Positions 16,335 through 24,189 of a stretch of 64,000 nt of DNA are shown here, piece by piece (positions within the stretch are counted from its first letter, which is position 1; every line of letters begins with the position of its first letter). The notes below the pieces were generated by a model. That model saw only the letters and a program-made list of their open reading frames with translations, was not told where the DNA came from and made no database searches. This stretch comes from Candidatus Eisenbacteria bacterium. GTDB lineage: Bacteria > Desulfobacterota > Binatia > DP-6. The position numbers and the translations under genes were made by a program. The stretch spans positions 1 to 64,000 of the forward strand of contig DATJZY010000065.1 in assembly GCA_035577985.1 (NCBI GenBank), given 5' to 3'.

Positions 16335-17795
16335 TCACGCGAATCCCGGCGGCGGCGTGAAGCCGCCCACGACGGCACCGAGGCGCCGCGCGACGTCGAT
16401 CGGCGTGCGATCTTCGAGGTAGGGCCCGACGATCTGGATGCCGACCGGCAGCCCGCCCGGCGTGCGGCCGATCGGAGCGCTCGTCGCCGGTAGATGCGCC
16501 ATCGTCGCGGGACCGATCCACGTGAAGAGGTTCATGTAGGGCATCGCCGCGTCGTTCACCATGATCGTGCGCGCCGGAAACGGATCGCTGTGGTCGTGCG
16601 GGATCGCCGCGACGGGGACGATCGGCATGAGGAGCACGTCGAACTGCCGGAAGAAGTCGGCGAACGCCGCCTGGATGCGCTTGCGGCGCTCGTGGAGGCG
16701 GAGCCAGTCGCGGTGGCGGATGGTCGCCGCGCGCGCGCTGCGCGCGAGCGGGCCGTCGTCGTCGGGCGGAAAGCTCGCCGCGAGCTGCACGAGGTTCTCG
16801 AACCCGTCGTCGGGCATGCCGGCGAGGATGATCGGGTTCAGAAGATAGTGGTACGTCCGCACCGCGTCGGCGAAGTCGAACCGTGGCCGCGCACGATCGT
16901 CGACGCGCGCGCCCGCCCGTCGGAGCGCGGCGACGGCGGTTTCGAGGAGGGTGCGTACCTCGCCGTCGACTGGAAACGCCGGGTCGTCGAGCCAGGCGGC
17001 GAAGCGGTACGCCTTCGAATCATCGCGACGCGGCGGCGGCAGCTCGATGCGCCACGCGCGCGCGTCCTCCGGGCCCGGACCGACCAGGACGTCGAGCCCG
17101 AGGTCCAGGTCGTCGACGCCGCGTGCGAGCGGACCAAAGACGCCGAGGTCGTCCTCGGCGAGTCGTCCCGGCGGGCCCGGGATGTGCCCGCGCCCGGGCA
17201 CGATGCCCCAGGTCGGCTTGTGACCGTAGACACCGCACCAGCCCGCCGGCGTGCGGATGGAGCCGCCGATGTCGCTCCCGAGCTCGAAGCCCGTGAGCCC
17301 CGCTGCGAGTGCCGCCGCCGCGCCGCCCGACGAGCCGCCCGGCGTTCGGCCCACGTTCCAGGGATTGTTCGTCGTGCCGAAGATCGGATTGAACGTCTGC
17401 ACGTCGCTCGCGAGCGTCGGCACGTTCGTCTTGCCGAAGATCACGGCGCCCGCGGCGCGCAGGCGGGCGACCGCCTCCGCATCGCGCTCGGGGACGTGGG
17501 TCGCGATCTCGCTCCAGCCGCACGTGGTGCGCATGCCGGCCGTTTCGTAGGTGTCCTTGATGGTCATCGGCACGCCGTGGAGCGGTCCCCACGTCTCGCC
17601 GCGCGCGAGCGCCGCGTCGGCCTCGTCGGCGCGCCGGCGCGCGCGCTCGACGTCGAGTGTCACGACGGCATTGAGGCCCGGGTTCATCCGTTCGATGCGA
17701 CCGAGGTAGTGATCCAGCAGCTCACGGCAGCCGATCTCGCGCCCTCGGAGCGCCGCCGCGAGCGCCGTCGTCGAGCGATGCGCGATGTCCATCAC
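16335..17795 (-). CDS. Amidase-signature hydrolase
   Basis: A 486-residue amidase-signature enzyme with an intact Ser-cisSer-Lys triad: Lys80 (PMTIKDTY), Ser155 (TPGGSSGG) and nucleophile Ser179 (GSDIGGSIR). The spacing of 24 residues between the two serines matches the family. It should hydrolyse a carboxamide or linear amide in the cytoplasm; it is not obviously GatA, since gatB and gatC are not nearby. Two ATG codons begin the frame and either could be used. The PaaI thioesterase follows 4 bases later, and the dehydrogenase gene ends about 35 bases upstream, so the three genes may form an operon. Confidence 0.9.
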   Translation of the reverse strand: MMDIAHRSTTALAAALRGREIGCRELLDHYLGRIERMNPGLNAVVTLDVERARRRADEADAALARGETWGPLHGVPMTIKDTYETAGMRTTCGWSEIATHVPERDAEAVARLRAAGAVIFGKTNVPTLASDVQTFNPIFGTTNNPWNVGRTPGGSSGGAAAALAAGLTGFELGSDIGGSIRTPAGWCGVYGHKPTWGIVPGRGHIPGPPGRLAEDDLGVFGPLARGVDDLDLGLDVLVGPGPEDARAWRIELPPPRRDDSKAYRFAAWLDDPAFPVDGEVRTLLETAVAALRRAGARVDDRARPRFDFADAVRTYHYLLNPIILAGMPDDGFENLVQLAASFPPDDDGPLARSARAATIRHRDWLRLHERRKRIQAAFADFFRQFDVLLMPIVPVAAIPHDHSDPFPARTIMVNDAAMPYMNLFTWIGPATMAHLPATSAPIGRTPGGLPVGIQIVGPYLEDRTPIDVARRLGAVVGGFTPPPGFA

Positions 17796-17830
17796 CGAGC
17801 AGTGTCACGCGGGGTGGGCGAGAGCAAGGC

Positions 17831-19207
17831 TCACGCGAGGAGCGTCGCCTCGGGGTGCGTGACGACGACCTTGATGGCGGATGGGTGCGCGGCGGTGGCG
17901 AACGCGTCGGCGAGTCGCGAAGATGCCATGACGTTCGAGACGAGACGCGGCGCGAGATCCGTTCCGACGTCGGGCAGTACGTCGAGCGCGGTGGCGAAGT
18001 CGCCGCACCGCGACGTCGTGACGGAGATGCCGCGATCCAGCACGGCCGCCGTGAGCGCATCGCGTGTCTGTCCCGTGTCGGCGAGCACGACGACGCCGCG
18101 CGGGCGGACGAGACCGCGCTCGCGATCGGCGCGGGGACGGACGGCGGCATCGACCTCGGCGAGCGATCCCGCGACGACGACGTCGGCGCCGCCGAGCGGG
18201 AGCGCCGGCGCCTCGCGCTCGGACAGGAGTCGCAGTCCTGCGGGCCGGAGGTCGCGCGGCGCACCCGGCAACACCACGGCCGTCGCCAGCCGCGGGCCGT
18301 CGAACGGCGCGGCGAGATCGTCCCGTAGCGGCACCAGCGCGATCTCGTCGACGACCATGGCCGTCGCATGCGCGAGGCCGCACGACGGCTCGCCGCACGT
18401 GGTCTTCAAGTGCACCTCGCCGGACGCGAGCGCGAGCGCCCGCGCGAAGCCGGCCGGGCTCCCCGTCGTGTCGACGACGACGTCGGCGATCGGCTCGTGG
18501 AGCGCATCGGGATCGCGCGCGTCATCGGCGCCGCACGCGGTCGCGAGCGCCCGCAGCTCGGGGCGCCGGGCGAGCGCGAGGATCTCGTAGCCCGCGCCCG
18601 CCCGCCTGCGCCAGGCGGCGAGCGCGGCCACGACGAGGGACCCGAGGCGCCGCGGACCCAGCACCGCGATGCGCCGTCGCGGCACGCGCGTCGCCATCCG
18701 CACGGCGGCGAGGGCCGCCGCGAACGGCTCGACGAGCGTCGCGGTCAGTGGATCGATGGCCGGTGGCACGGCGTGGATCGCGGCGCGCGGCGCGAGGATC
18801 CACGGCGAGAAGCCGCCCGGGAGATCGTGGATGCCGAGGACGCGGCGGTCGGGACAGTGCGAGCCCATCTCGAGCCCGCACCAGGGGCAGTCGGTCACGA
18901 GACCGCGCGCCGCGTGCGACGCGTTGATCTCCACGACCACGGGACGGCCGCCGTCGCCGAGGGCGACGACTTCGTGCCCCGTCACCTGCGGCAGCGGGAA
19001 CGGCAGGTGCCGTCGCGCGAGGTCGGTCGCGCACACGCCGCAATGGCTCGCGCGCAGGACCCGGTAGCCGGGACCGAAGTCGAGATGGGGTGCGCCGTCG
19101 CGCCGGATCCGCCAGCCGGTCGCCTCCGCGCCCTCGATCTCGTAGCGGGCCGGACGCAGCGCGCCGTCGGCGTGATACTCCTGCGCGACGAAGGCGACGC
19201 CGTCCAT
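17831..19207 (-). CDS. Medium-chain dehydrogenase-like protein with degenerate nucleotide site
   Basis: The N-terminal half is a zinc-dependent GroES-like domain: SHCGVCATDLARRH and VTGHEVVALG give catalytic zinc ligands, and DCPWCGLEMGSHC supplies three of the four structural zinc cysteines. The second half should be a Rossmann domain, but the glycine motif reads VLGPRRLGSLVVAAL, a poor match to GxGxxG. At 458 residues it is about 100 longer than usual, the extra sequence lying in the C-terminal half (from about residue 290). It may be a divergent dehydrogenase or a protein that has lost cofactor binding. It precedes the amidase gene on the same strand. Confidence 0.65.
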   Translation of the reverse strand: MDGVAFVAQEYHADGALRPARYEIEGAEATGWRIRRDGAPHLDFGPGYRVLRASHCGVCATDLARRHLPFPLPQVTGHEVVALGDGGRPVVVEINASHAARGLVTDCPWCGLEMGSHCPDRRVLGIHDLPGGFSPWILAPRAAIHAVPPAIDPLTATLVEPFAAALAAVRMATRVPRRRIAVLGPRRLGSLVVAALAAWRRRAGAGYEILALARRPELRALATACGADDARDPDALHEPIADVVVDTTGSPAGFARALALASGEVHLKTTCGEPSCGLAHATAMVVDEIALVPLRDDLAAPFDGPRLATAVVLPGAPRDLRPAGLRLLSEREAPALPLGGADVVVAGSLAEVDAAVRPRADRERGLVRPRGVVVLADTGQTRDALTAAVLDRGISVTTSRCGDFATALDVLPDVGTDLAPRLVSNVMASSRLADAFATAAHPSAIKVVVTHPEATLLA

Positions 19208-19252
19208 GCGTCCCCAGCCTTGCCACCCGGCGGCGCCGGGCGCCAGCCGGCG

Positions 19253-19678
19253 CTACCGGCTCGGCTGCGATCGGCCGGCGCGCTCGCGGAACGCGAAGAG
19301 GATCATCAGCGCCGGATACAGCAGGAGCATCGCGTAGAGCGCCCGCGGACGGCTCGCGAGGCGCGGCTCGAACTCGAGCAGGCGTCCCGCGTGATCGATC
19401 GCGTAGATGGCCCCGAGCGCGGCGAGCCCCATCACCACCACCAGGGTCTGGATGGCCGGGTAGGGCGCGATGCGATGGCGCTGGCTCCAGAGACCGAGGG
19501 CGATGGCGTTCGAGACGAGGAAGCAGGCGAGCAGCATGCGGGCGAGCGCGGGCTCTTCGAAGATGAACAGCCCTGCCGAGATGAGGATCCACAGCGTGCT
19601 GCCGAGCTGCGCGCCGATCCACCCTCCGGCGTTCCACTGAAAGCTGCCGCGGCCGACCGTTGGTTCGGTTGCGTCCAT
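19253..19678 (-). CDS. Small four-helix membrane protein of unknown function
   Basis: The 141-residue protein has four hydrophobic segments (about residues 20-42, 45-66, 73-95 and 112-130) and a short charged C-terminus. I recognise no family motif. ATG at 19678 gives a soluble N-terminus of about 18 residues before the first helix. It lies between the dehydrogenase and ABC1-kinase genes, all on the minus strand, with gaps of 45 and 59 bases, so co-transcription is possible but not compelling. Confidence 0.65.
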   Translation of the reverse strand: MDATEPTVGRGSFQWNAGGWIGAQLGSTLWILISAGLFIFEEPALARMLLACFLVSNAIALGLWSQRHRIAPYPAIQTLVVVMGLAALGAIYAIDHAGRLLEFEPRLASRPRALYAMLLLYPALMILFAFRERAGRSQPSR

Positions 19679-19737
19679 CGTGGCCTCCCGCTCCCACGAG
19701 TCTGCGCGGCGGCGAGTCGATTCTCAAACAGGCGGTG

Positions 19738-21039
19738 TCAGGTTCTCGTCCCGTCGGTCATGCCGAGGGCCTCGGCGAGGTAGGGCAGCGCGGCCTCGTT
19801 CAGCTGGAGCTGCGGATCGAGCCGCTTGCCGAGGCCCTCCGCGGTCATGAGGGCCAGGTTCACCATCGTCATGTGGCTGCGGGCCTGGATGCGGTGGCGG
19901 CGCAGGATGTCGAACAGACGGCCGATCTCGAGCGTGATCTGCACGTTGCCGAGTCCGCGCTTGTGCACCTGACGGACGTACTCCGCCATCTCGCGCTCGT
20001 AGACGCCGTAGTCGGCGACGTCCTTGTGCGGTGCGCTGTCGTAGAACAGGCGCGCGACCGTCGCGCCGTCGCCGACCGCGAACGAGTACAGGAGCGCGGC
20101 GCTGGTGAGGCGATCCGCGTCCTCGAGCGTGCCGATGAGCCCCAGGTCGAGGAAGACGACGCGGCCAGGCGGCAGGAAGCGGAGATTCCCCTGGTGGAGG
20201 TCGGCGTGGACGAAGCCGTGCGAGAAGATCATGCGGCAGACGGCGCGCATCCCGGCGTCGACGATGCGGCGCACGTCGAGGCCGCGCGCCTCGAGCTCGT
20301 CCTCGCGCACGCCCTCCACGAACTCCATGGTGAGCACGGCGTCCGAGCACGCCTCGGGGACGAGGCGCGGGAAATGGATGTCGCCGTCGCCGGCGAAGTT
20401 CGCCGTGAAGCGGCGGTTGTTCTCGGCCTCGTGCTCGAGGTGGATCTGATCCTCGACGGCGTTGCAGAAGGCCTCGAAGGCACCGGCGAGCGAGACGAGA
20501 CGCAGGGACGGGACCGCGCGCTCGAGCGCACGCCCGACGAAGAGCAGGATCGAGCGGTCGAGCCGGACCCTTTCGAGGACGTCGGGGCGCCACACCTTCA
20601 CGGCGACGGTCTCGCCGCTCGCGCGCCAGATCGCCCGGTGCACCTGCGCGACCGACGCCGCCGCCACCGGCTCGGGGTCGAAGCGGGCGAAGAGCTCCTC
20701 GAGCGGCCGGCCGAGATCGTGCTCGATCGTGCGGCGGACGTCGTCGAACGGGAACGGCGGCACCTGATCGCGGAGCTGCGCCAGCTCGTCGACGAGCGCG
20801 CGCGGCAGGAGATCGGCGCGCGTGGAGGCGATCTGCCCGACCTTGATGAACGTCGCGCCGAGCCGTGTCGAGGCCGCGACGAGCGCGCGGCCGAGCGCAC
20901 GCGCCAGGCGGTCGCCGGGCGCGCGGCGCAGGGCCCAGGCCTCGCGCACGAAGACGCGCGAGCCGCGCGCCAGCGCGCCCGTCATCTGGAAGCTGCGCAC
21001 GACGATGCGCCGGCGGCGGATCGGAGTGGGGGCATTCAC
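19738..21039 (-). CDS. ABC1/UbiB-family atypical kinase
   Basis: The 433-residue protein carries the diagnostic ABC1/ADCK features: the KxGQ motif in FIKVGQIASTRADLLP, the Ala-rich nucleotide loop VAAASVAQVHRA, the ExD-type EAENNRRF, the catalytic loop VHADLHQGN and the metal-binding FLDLGLIG. Family members are ATPases that support ubiquinone or other lipid biosynthesis at the membrane. The two C-terminal helices of E. coli UbiB are not seen. The start is uncertain: GTG at 21039 (VNAPTPIRRRRIVVRSF) is used; ATG at 20985 is the alternative. It is divergent from the acyl-CoA ligase with about 90 bases between them. Confidence 0.85.
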   Translation of the reverse strand: MNAPTPIRRRRIVVRSFQMTGALARGSRVFVREAWALRRAPGDRLARALGRALVAASTRLGATFIKVGQIASTRADLLPRALVDELAQLRDQVPPFPFDDVRRTIEHDLGRPLEELFARFDPEPVAAASVAQVHRAIWRASGETVAVKVWRPDVLERVRLDRSILLFVGRALERAVPSLRLVSLAGAFEAFCNAVEDQIHLEHEAENNRRFTANFAGDGDIHFPRLVPEACSDAVLTMEFVEGVREDELEARGLDVRRIVDAGMRAVCRMIFSHGFVHADLHQGNLRFLPPGRVVFLDLGLIGTLEDADRLTSAALLYSFAVGDGATVARLFYDSAPHKDVADYGVYEREMAEYVRQVHKRGLGNVQITLEIGRLFDILRRHRIQARSHMTMVNLALMTAEGLGKRLDPQLQLNEAALPYLAEALGMTDGTRT

Positions 21040-21127
21040 GAACGCGCGAGTTTGACCGAAGGGGCGAGGGCGGGCTAGGCCCGCCCGTGATGCAGGAGCT
21101 GTGTGAGACCCTGAGGCCGCCGCGGGA

Positions 21128-22756
21128 GTGAGCGTGCGGCCGTTCGCGCCCTGGGTGTGGCGCATTCCGGAGCGTTTCAACATCGGCGTCGCGTGCACGG
21201 ATGCGCACGTCGATACGCCGCGTGCCGATCGTCCGGCGGTCGTGGTCGACGACGATCGGACGGGCGCCGGCGTCGTCACCTTTCGCGAGCTGGCGGAGCG
21301 CACCAGCCGCTTCGCGGAGGTCCTGGGGGAGCTCGGTGTACAGGCCGGCGATCGGGTGCTCATCCGTCTCCCGAACTGCCTCGCGTACTCGACGGCGTTC
21401 CTGGGCGCCATGAAGCGCGGTGCCGTCCCCGTCCCGACCTCGACGCTGCTCACGGCCGACGAGGTGCAGTACCTCGCGGCCGACTCCGGCGCGGTCGCGA
21501 TGGTGACCGATCGCGCGACCTGGGACGCGATGCGCGAGTCGCTCGAGCGCGAGGCCGCGCTGCGCGACGTGCTGCTCGTGGACGCACCCGGCGCCGCGCC
21601 GGCCGCCCGGCTCGCCGTGCACGACCTCGGGGTGCGGCTCGCCGCCGTCACGAGGTGGGCCGATGCGCATCCGACGCGCGCCGACGATCCCGCCTATCTC
21701 GTCTACACGTCGGGGACGACGGGCTACCCGAAGGGCGTGCTGCACGCGCATCGCGCGCTCCTCGGGCGGCAGCCGTCGTCCGAGTACTGGTTCGACTTCG
21801 ACCCGGCCGGCGACCGCGTGCTGCATGCGGGGAAGTACAACTGGACCTACGTCCTCGGGACCGGACTCATGGACCCGCTCTATCGCGGGCACACGGCGAT
21901 CGTCTGCGAGGGCGCGATGGAGGCCGCGCGCTGGCCGCAGCGCATCGCGCGGCACCAGGCCACGATCTTCATCGCCGTGCCCACGATCTACCGCCAGATC
22001 CTGCAGAAGACGACGTTCGTCGGACCCGACGTGCCGACGCTGCGACACTGCATGAGCGCGGGGGAGCAACTGCCGGCGGAGGTGCTCGACGAATGGCGGG
22101 CGCGTTTCGGGCTCGACATCTACGAGGGCCTCGGCATGACCGAGTGCTCGTACTACCTGTGCCAGACGAAGAGCCGCCCGATCCGTCCCGGCTCGGCCGG
22201 TTTCGCGCAGCCGGGGCACGACGTCCGGCTGCTCGATCCGGGCACCTTCGTCGACGTGCCCGAGGGTACCGAAGGCATGCTGTGCATTCCGCGCGACGAT
22301 CCGGGCCTCATGTTGCGCTACTGGAACCAGCCCGAGGAGACGGCACGCTGCTTTTCGGGCGAGTGGTTCCTCACCGGCGACTACGCACGGCGGGACGCCG
22401 ACGGCTACCTCTGGTTCCTCGGCCGCAAGGACGATCTCATCAACACGTTCGGCTATCGGGTGTCGCCCTACGAGGTCGAGCGCGTGCTGAAGGGCCATCC
22501 CGACGTGGGCGAGGTGGCGGCCGTCGGCGAGGAGGTGGGCGCCGGGAAGATTCTCGTCGTCGCGTACGTCGTCCCGCGCGCGTCGGGAGCGATCACCGCG
22601 GACGCCGTGCTCGCCTATGCACGCGAGCACCTCGCCTCGTACAAGGCGCCGCGCATCGTGTACCTGGTCGACGACTTTCCGCGCACGCGCAACGGCAAGG
22701 TGCTGCGCCGCGCGCTGCGGCCCGAGCAGGCGCGGGCGAGGGCCGGAGCGGCGTGA
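21128..22756 (+). CDS. AMP-forming acyl-CoA synthetase (benzoate-CoA-ligase-like)
   Basis: The 542-residue ANL-superfamily ligase shows the core motifs: P-loop YTSGTTGYPKGVLHAH, the A5-type YEGLGMTEC, the A7/A8 hinge FLTGDYARRDADGYLWFLGRKDD, and the catalytic C-terminal Lys in RTRNGKVLRR. It should activate a carboxylic acid to acyl-AMP and then acyl-CoA. The pattern resembles benzoate- or aryl-CoA ligases, but substrate assignment from motifs alone is not safe. The start is GTG at 21128; a second GTG at 21134 has better spacing from the GGGAG upstream. Its stop overlaps a possible GTG start of the following GNAT gene. Confidence 0.88.
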   Translation: MSVRPFAPWVWRIPERFNIGVACTDAHVDTPRADRPAVVVDDDRTGAGVVTFRELAERTSRFAEVLGELGVQAGDRVLIRLPNCLAYSTAFLGAMKRGAVPVPTSTLLTADEVQYLAADSGAVAMVTDRATWDAMRESLEREAALRDVLLVDAPGAAPAARLAVHDLGVRLAAVTRWADAHPTRADDPAYLVYTSGTTGYPKGVLHAHRALLGRQPSSEYWFDFDPAGDRVLHAGKYNWTYVLGTGLMDPLYRGHTAIVCEGAMEAARWPQRIARHQATIFIAVPTIYRQILQKTTFVGPDVPTLRHCMSAGEQLPAEVLDEWRARFGLDIYEGLGMTECSYYLCQTKSRPIRPGSAGFAQPGHDVRLLDPGTFVDVPEGTEGMLCIPRDDPGLMLRYWNQPEETARCFSGEWFLTGDYARRDADGYLWFLGRKDDLINTFGYRVSPYEVERVLKGHPDVGEVAAVGEEVGAGKILVVAYVVPRASGAITADAVLAYAREHLASYKAPRIVYLVDDFPRTRNGKVLRRALRPEQARARAGAA

Positions 22757-22761
22757 GGGCC

Positions 22762-23418
22762 ATGGCGACGGCGTTCCGCAGGGCGCGGGCGGCCGATGCC
22801 CCGTTCCTCGCCTGGGTCATGCTGGAGGCGTCGCGCGGGCACGTCGGCCGGGGCGCGTGGGACGTCTACGTCGACGGCCCCGAGCCACGGGTGCTGGCGC
22901 TTCTCGAGCGGCTCGCGGTGCAGGCGGAGCCGTCGTTCTGTCGCTGGGAGGGATTCCTCGTCGCCGAGGTCGACGGCGTCCCGGCGGCGGCGCTCTGCGG
23001 ATACGATCCGGGCGCGCCCGGCATGGCGAACCCCGATCCGGCGATCGTCCGCGCGGTCGTCGACGCGTTCGGGTGGGACGAGCTGCGGCGCCGCGCCGCG
23101 GACGCGCGGCTCGATCCCTTCATCACGTGCGTGAGCGTGCCGCCCCCGGAGACGTGGATCGTCGAGTGGGTGGCGACCCGACCTGGGTTTCGCCGCCGCG
23201 GGCTCGTTCGCGACCTCCTGCAGGCGATCGTCGCCGACGGGCGGCGTCGTGGGTTTCGCCGCTCGCAGATCACGCTGTTCATCGGCAACACGTCCGCCCA
23301 GCTCGCCTACGAGCGCGCCGGCTACCGAGTGATCGACGAGAAGCGCCACCCGGACTTCGCGCGTCTCATGGGTTGCCCGGGACTTGCGCGTATGACGCGC
23401 GAGATCGCGCCGCCGTGA
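22762..23418 (+). CDS. GNAT N-acetyltransferase
   Basis: The 218-residue protein ends in a GNAT fold: the acetyl-CoA-binding region reads VATRPGFRRRGLVRDLLQAI, followed by NTSAQLAYERAGYRVIDEKR, the usual last helix and strand. The first 120 residues are less conserved. ATG at 22762 is chosen; GTG at 22753 is in frame and overlaps the ligase stop (GTGA), which would make the pair translationally coupled. The substrate is unknown; the tight link to the acyl-CoA ligase suggests they act in one pathway. Confidence 0.8.
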   Translation: MATAFRRARAADAPFLAWVMLEASRGHVGRGAWDVYVDGPEPRVLALLERLAVQAEPSFCRWEGFLVAEVDGVPAAALCGYDPGAPGMANPDPAIVRAVVDAFGWDELRRRAADARLDPFITCVSVPPPETWIVEWVATRPGFRRRGLVRDLLQAIVADGRRRGFRRSQITLFIGNTSAQLAYERAGYRVIDEKRHPDFARLMGCPGLARMTREIAPP

Positions 23419-23536
23419 TCGGCGGGGCTTCTCGCCACGCATCGCGCCTTCGACGCTGCTCGTCTACGACCATCGGGTGGGTCAAGCCGCGTGCTGCGCG
23501 TCTCGCTGTGAGGGCTGTTCTAGTACTTTGGTCGCG

Positions 23537-23565
23537 TTGACCGTCTCCAAGGTCGCACATACATC
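23537..23565 (+). promoter_or_regulatory. Candidate sigma-70 promoter giving a leaderless transcript
   Basis: TTGACC (23537-23542) and TACATC (23560-23565) are separated by exactly 17 bases. Six bases separate the -10 from the ATG at 23572, so transcription would begin at or next to the start codon. No Shine-Dalgarno sequence is needed or seen upstream of that ATG. Confidence 0.45.
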
Positions 23566-23571
23566 GAAAGC

Positions 23572-24060
23572 ATGAGGATGCATTCCGGATGGATGATGGC
23601 GGTTGGGGCGGCGGCGGTTCTGAACGCAGCTTCGGCCATGGCGGGGCCCGCGACGTCGACCACGACGACGAGCACCACGGCGGCGTCGAGCTCGACCTCG
23701 ACGACCACGACGACGCTCCTCGGCGGATGCGCGGTGGAGGCGACCTTCGACTCGATCCTGTGCCGGCTCGACGCGCTGATCGCGGAGGCGCAGACGGCCT
23801 CGGATTTGGGACGCCTCAAGGGTGGAATCGTCGGCTCGGCCCAGAAGGCCAAGAAGCAGTGCGCGAAGGCGGCGATGCTCGGAACGGGGAAGAGCGCCTC
23901 GAACCAGGTGAAGAAGTGCTCGAAGAGCCTGGACACCTTCCGTCACAAGCTCGACTCGAACAACGCGCACAAGATCGTTCCCGAGGCGACGCGCAACCTC
24001 TTCCGCGACCAGGCCGCCCAGCTTCGCACCGACGCGAACAGTCTGCGCGGAACGCTGTAG
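23572..24060 (+). CDS. Small secreted protein with Thr/Ser-rich linker
   Basis: This 162-residue protein has a signal peptide (MMAVGAAAVLNAASAMA), then a low-complexity stretch of Thr and Ser (about residues 28-48) and a basic, helical C-terminal domain with four cysteines (GGCAVEA, SILCRL, KKQCAKA, VKKCSK). I do not recognise the family. Poly-Thr linkers before Cys-containing domains are seen in exported proteins of some deltaproteobacterium-like genomes. The ATG lies 6 bases after a candidate -10, suggesting leaderless translation. A hairpin repeat follows directly after the stop. Confidence 0.7.
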   Translation: MRMHSGWMMAVGAAAVLNAASAMAGPATSTTTTSTTAASSSTSTTTTTLLGGCAVEATFDSILCRLDALIAEAQTASDLGRLKGGIVGSAQKAKKQCAKAAMLGTGKSASNQVKKCSKSLDTFRHKLDSNNAHKIVPEATRNLFRDQAAQLRTDANSLRGTL

Positions 24061-24160
24061 CCGACCCGAGCCACGGCTCGGGTCGGAGTCGGACGCGAGA
24101 GCCGTGGCGTTGGTGGACCGCGCGACCGGTATGCCGCGGCCGGCGAAGCCGGCGCGGCAT
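24061..24160 (+). repeat. Dispersed hairpin repeat, copy B
   Basis: Hairpin 1 (24061-24086, arms CCGACCCGAGCC) begins at the base after the stop of the secreted-protein gene and may terminate it. The spacer contains GGACGCGAG and CGCGCGACCGG. Hairpin 2 (24131-24160) is ATGCCGC(G)GCCGGC-GAA-GCCGGCGCGGCAT with the same bulged G as copies A and C. The arms differ from copy A by paired changes that keep the stem. Confidence 0.7.
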
Positions 24161-24189
24161 GCCGTCACGCATGGCGGCGGGGCAAGAAT

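Noticed and set aside
16494-18590. A 698-residue open frame on the plus strand
   Set aside because: It runs antisense to the amidase and dehydrogenase genes, has no recognisable domain and shows the same low-complexity Arg/Asp composition as other shadows.
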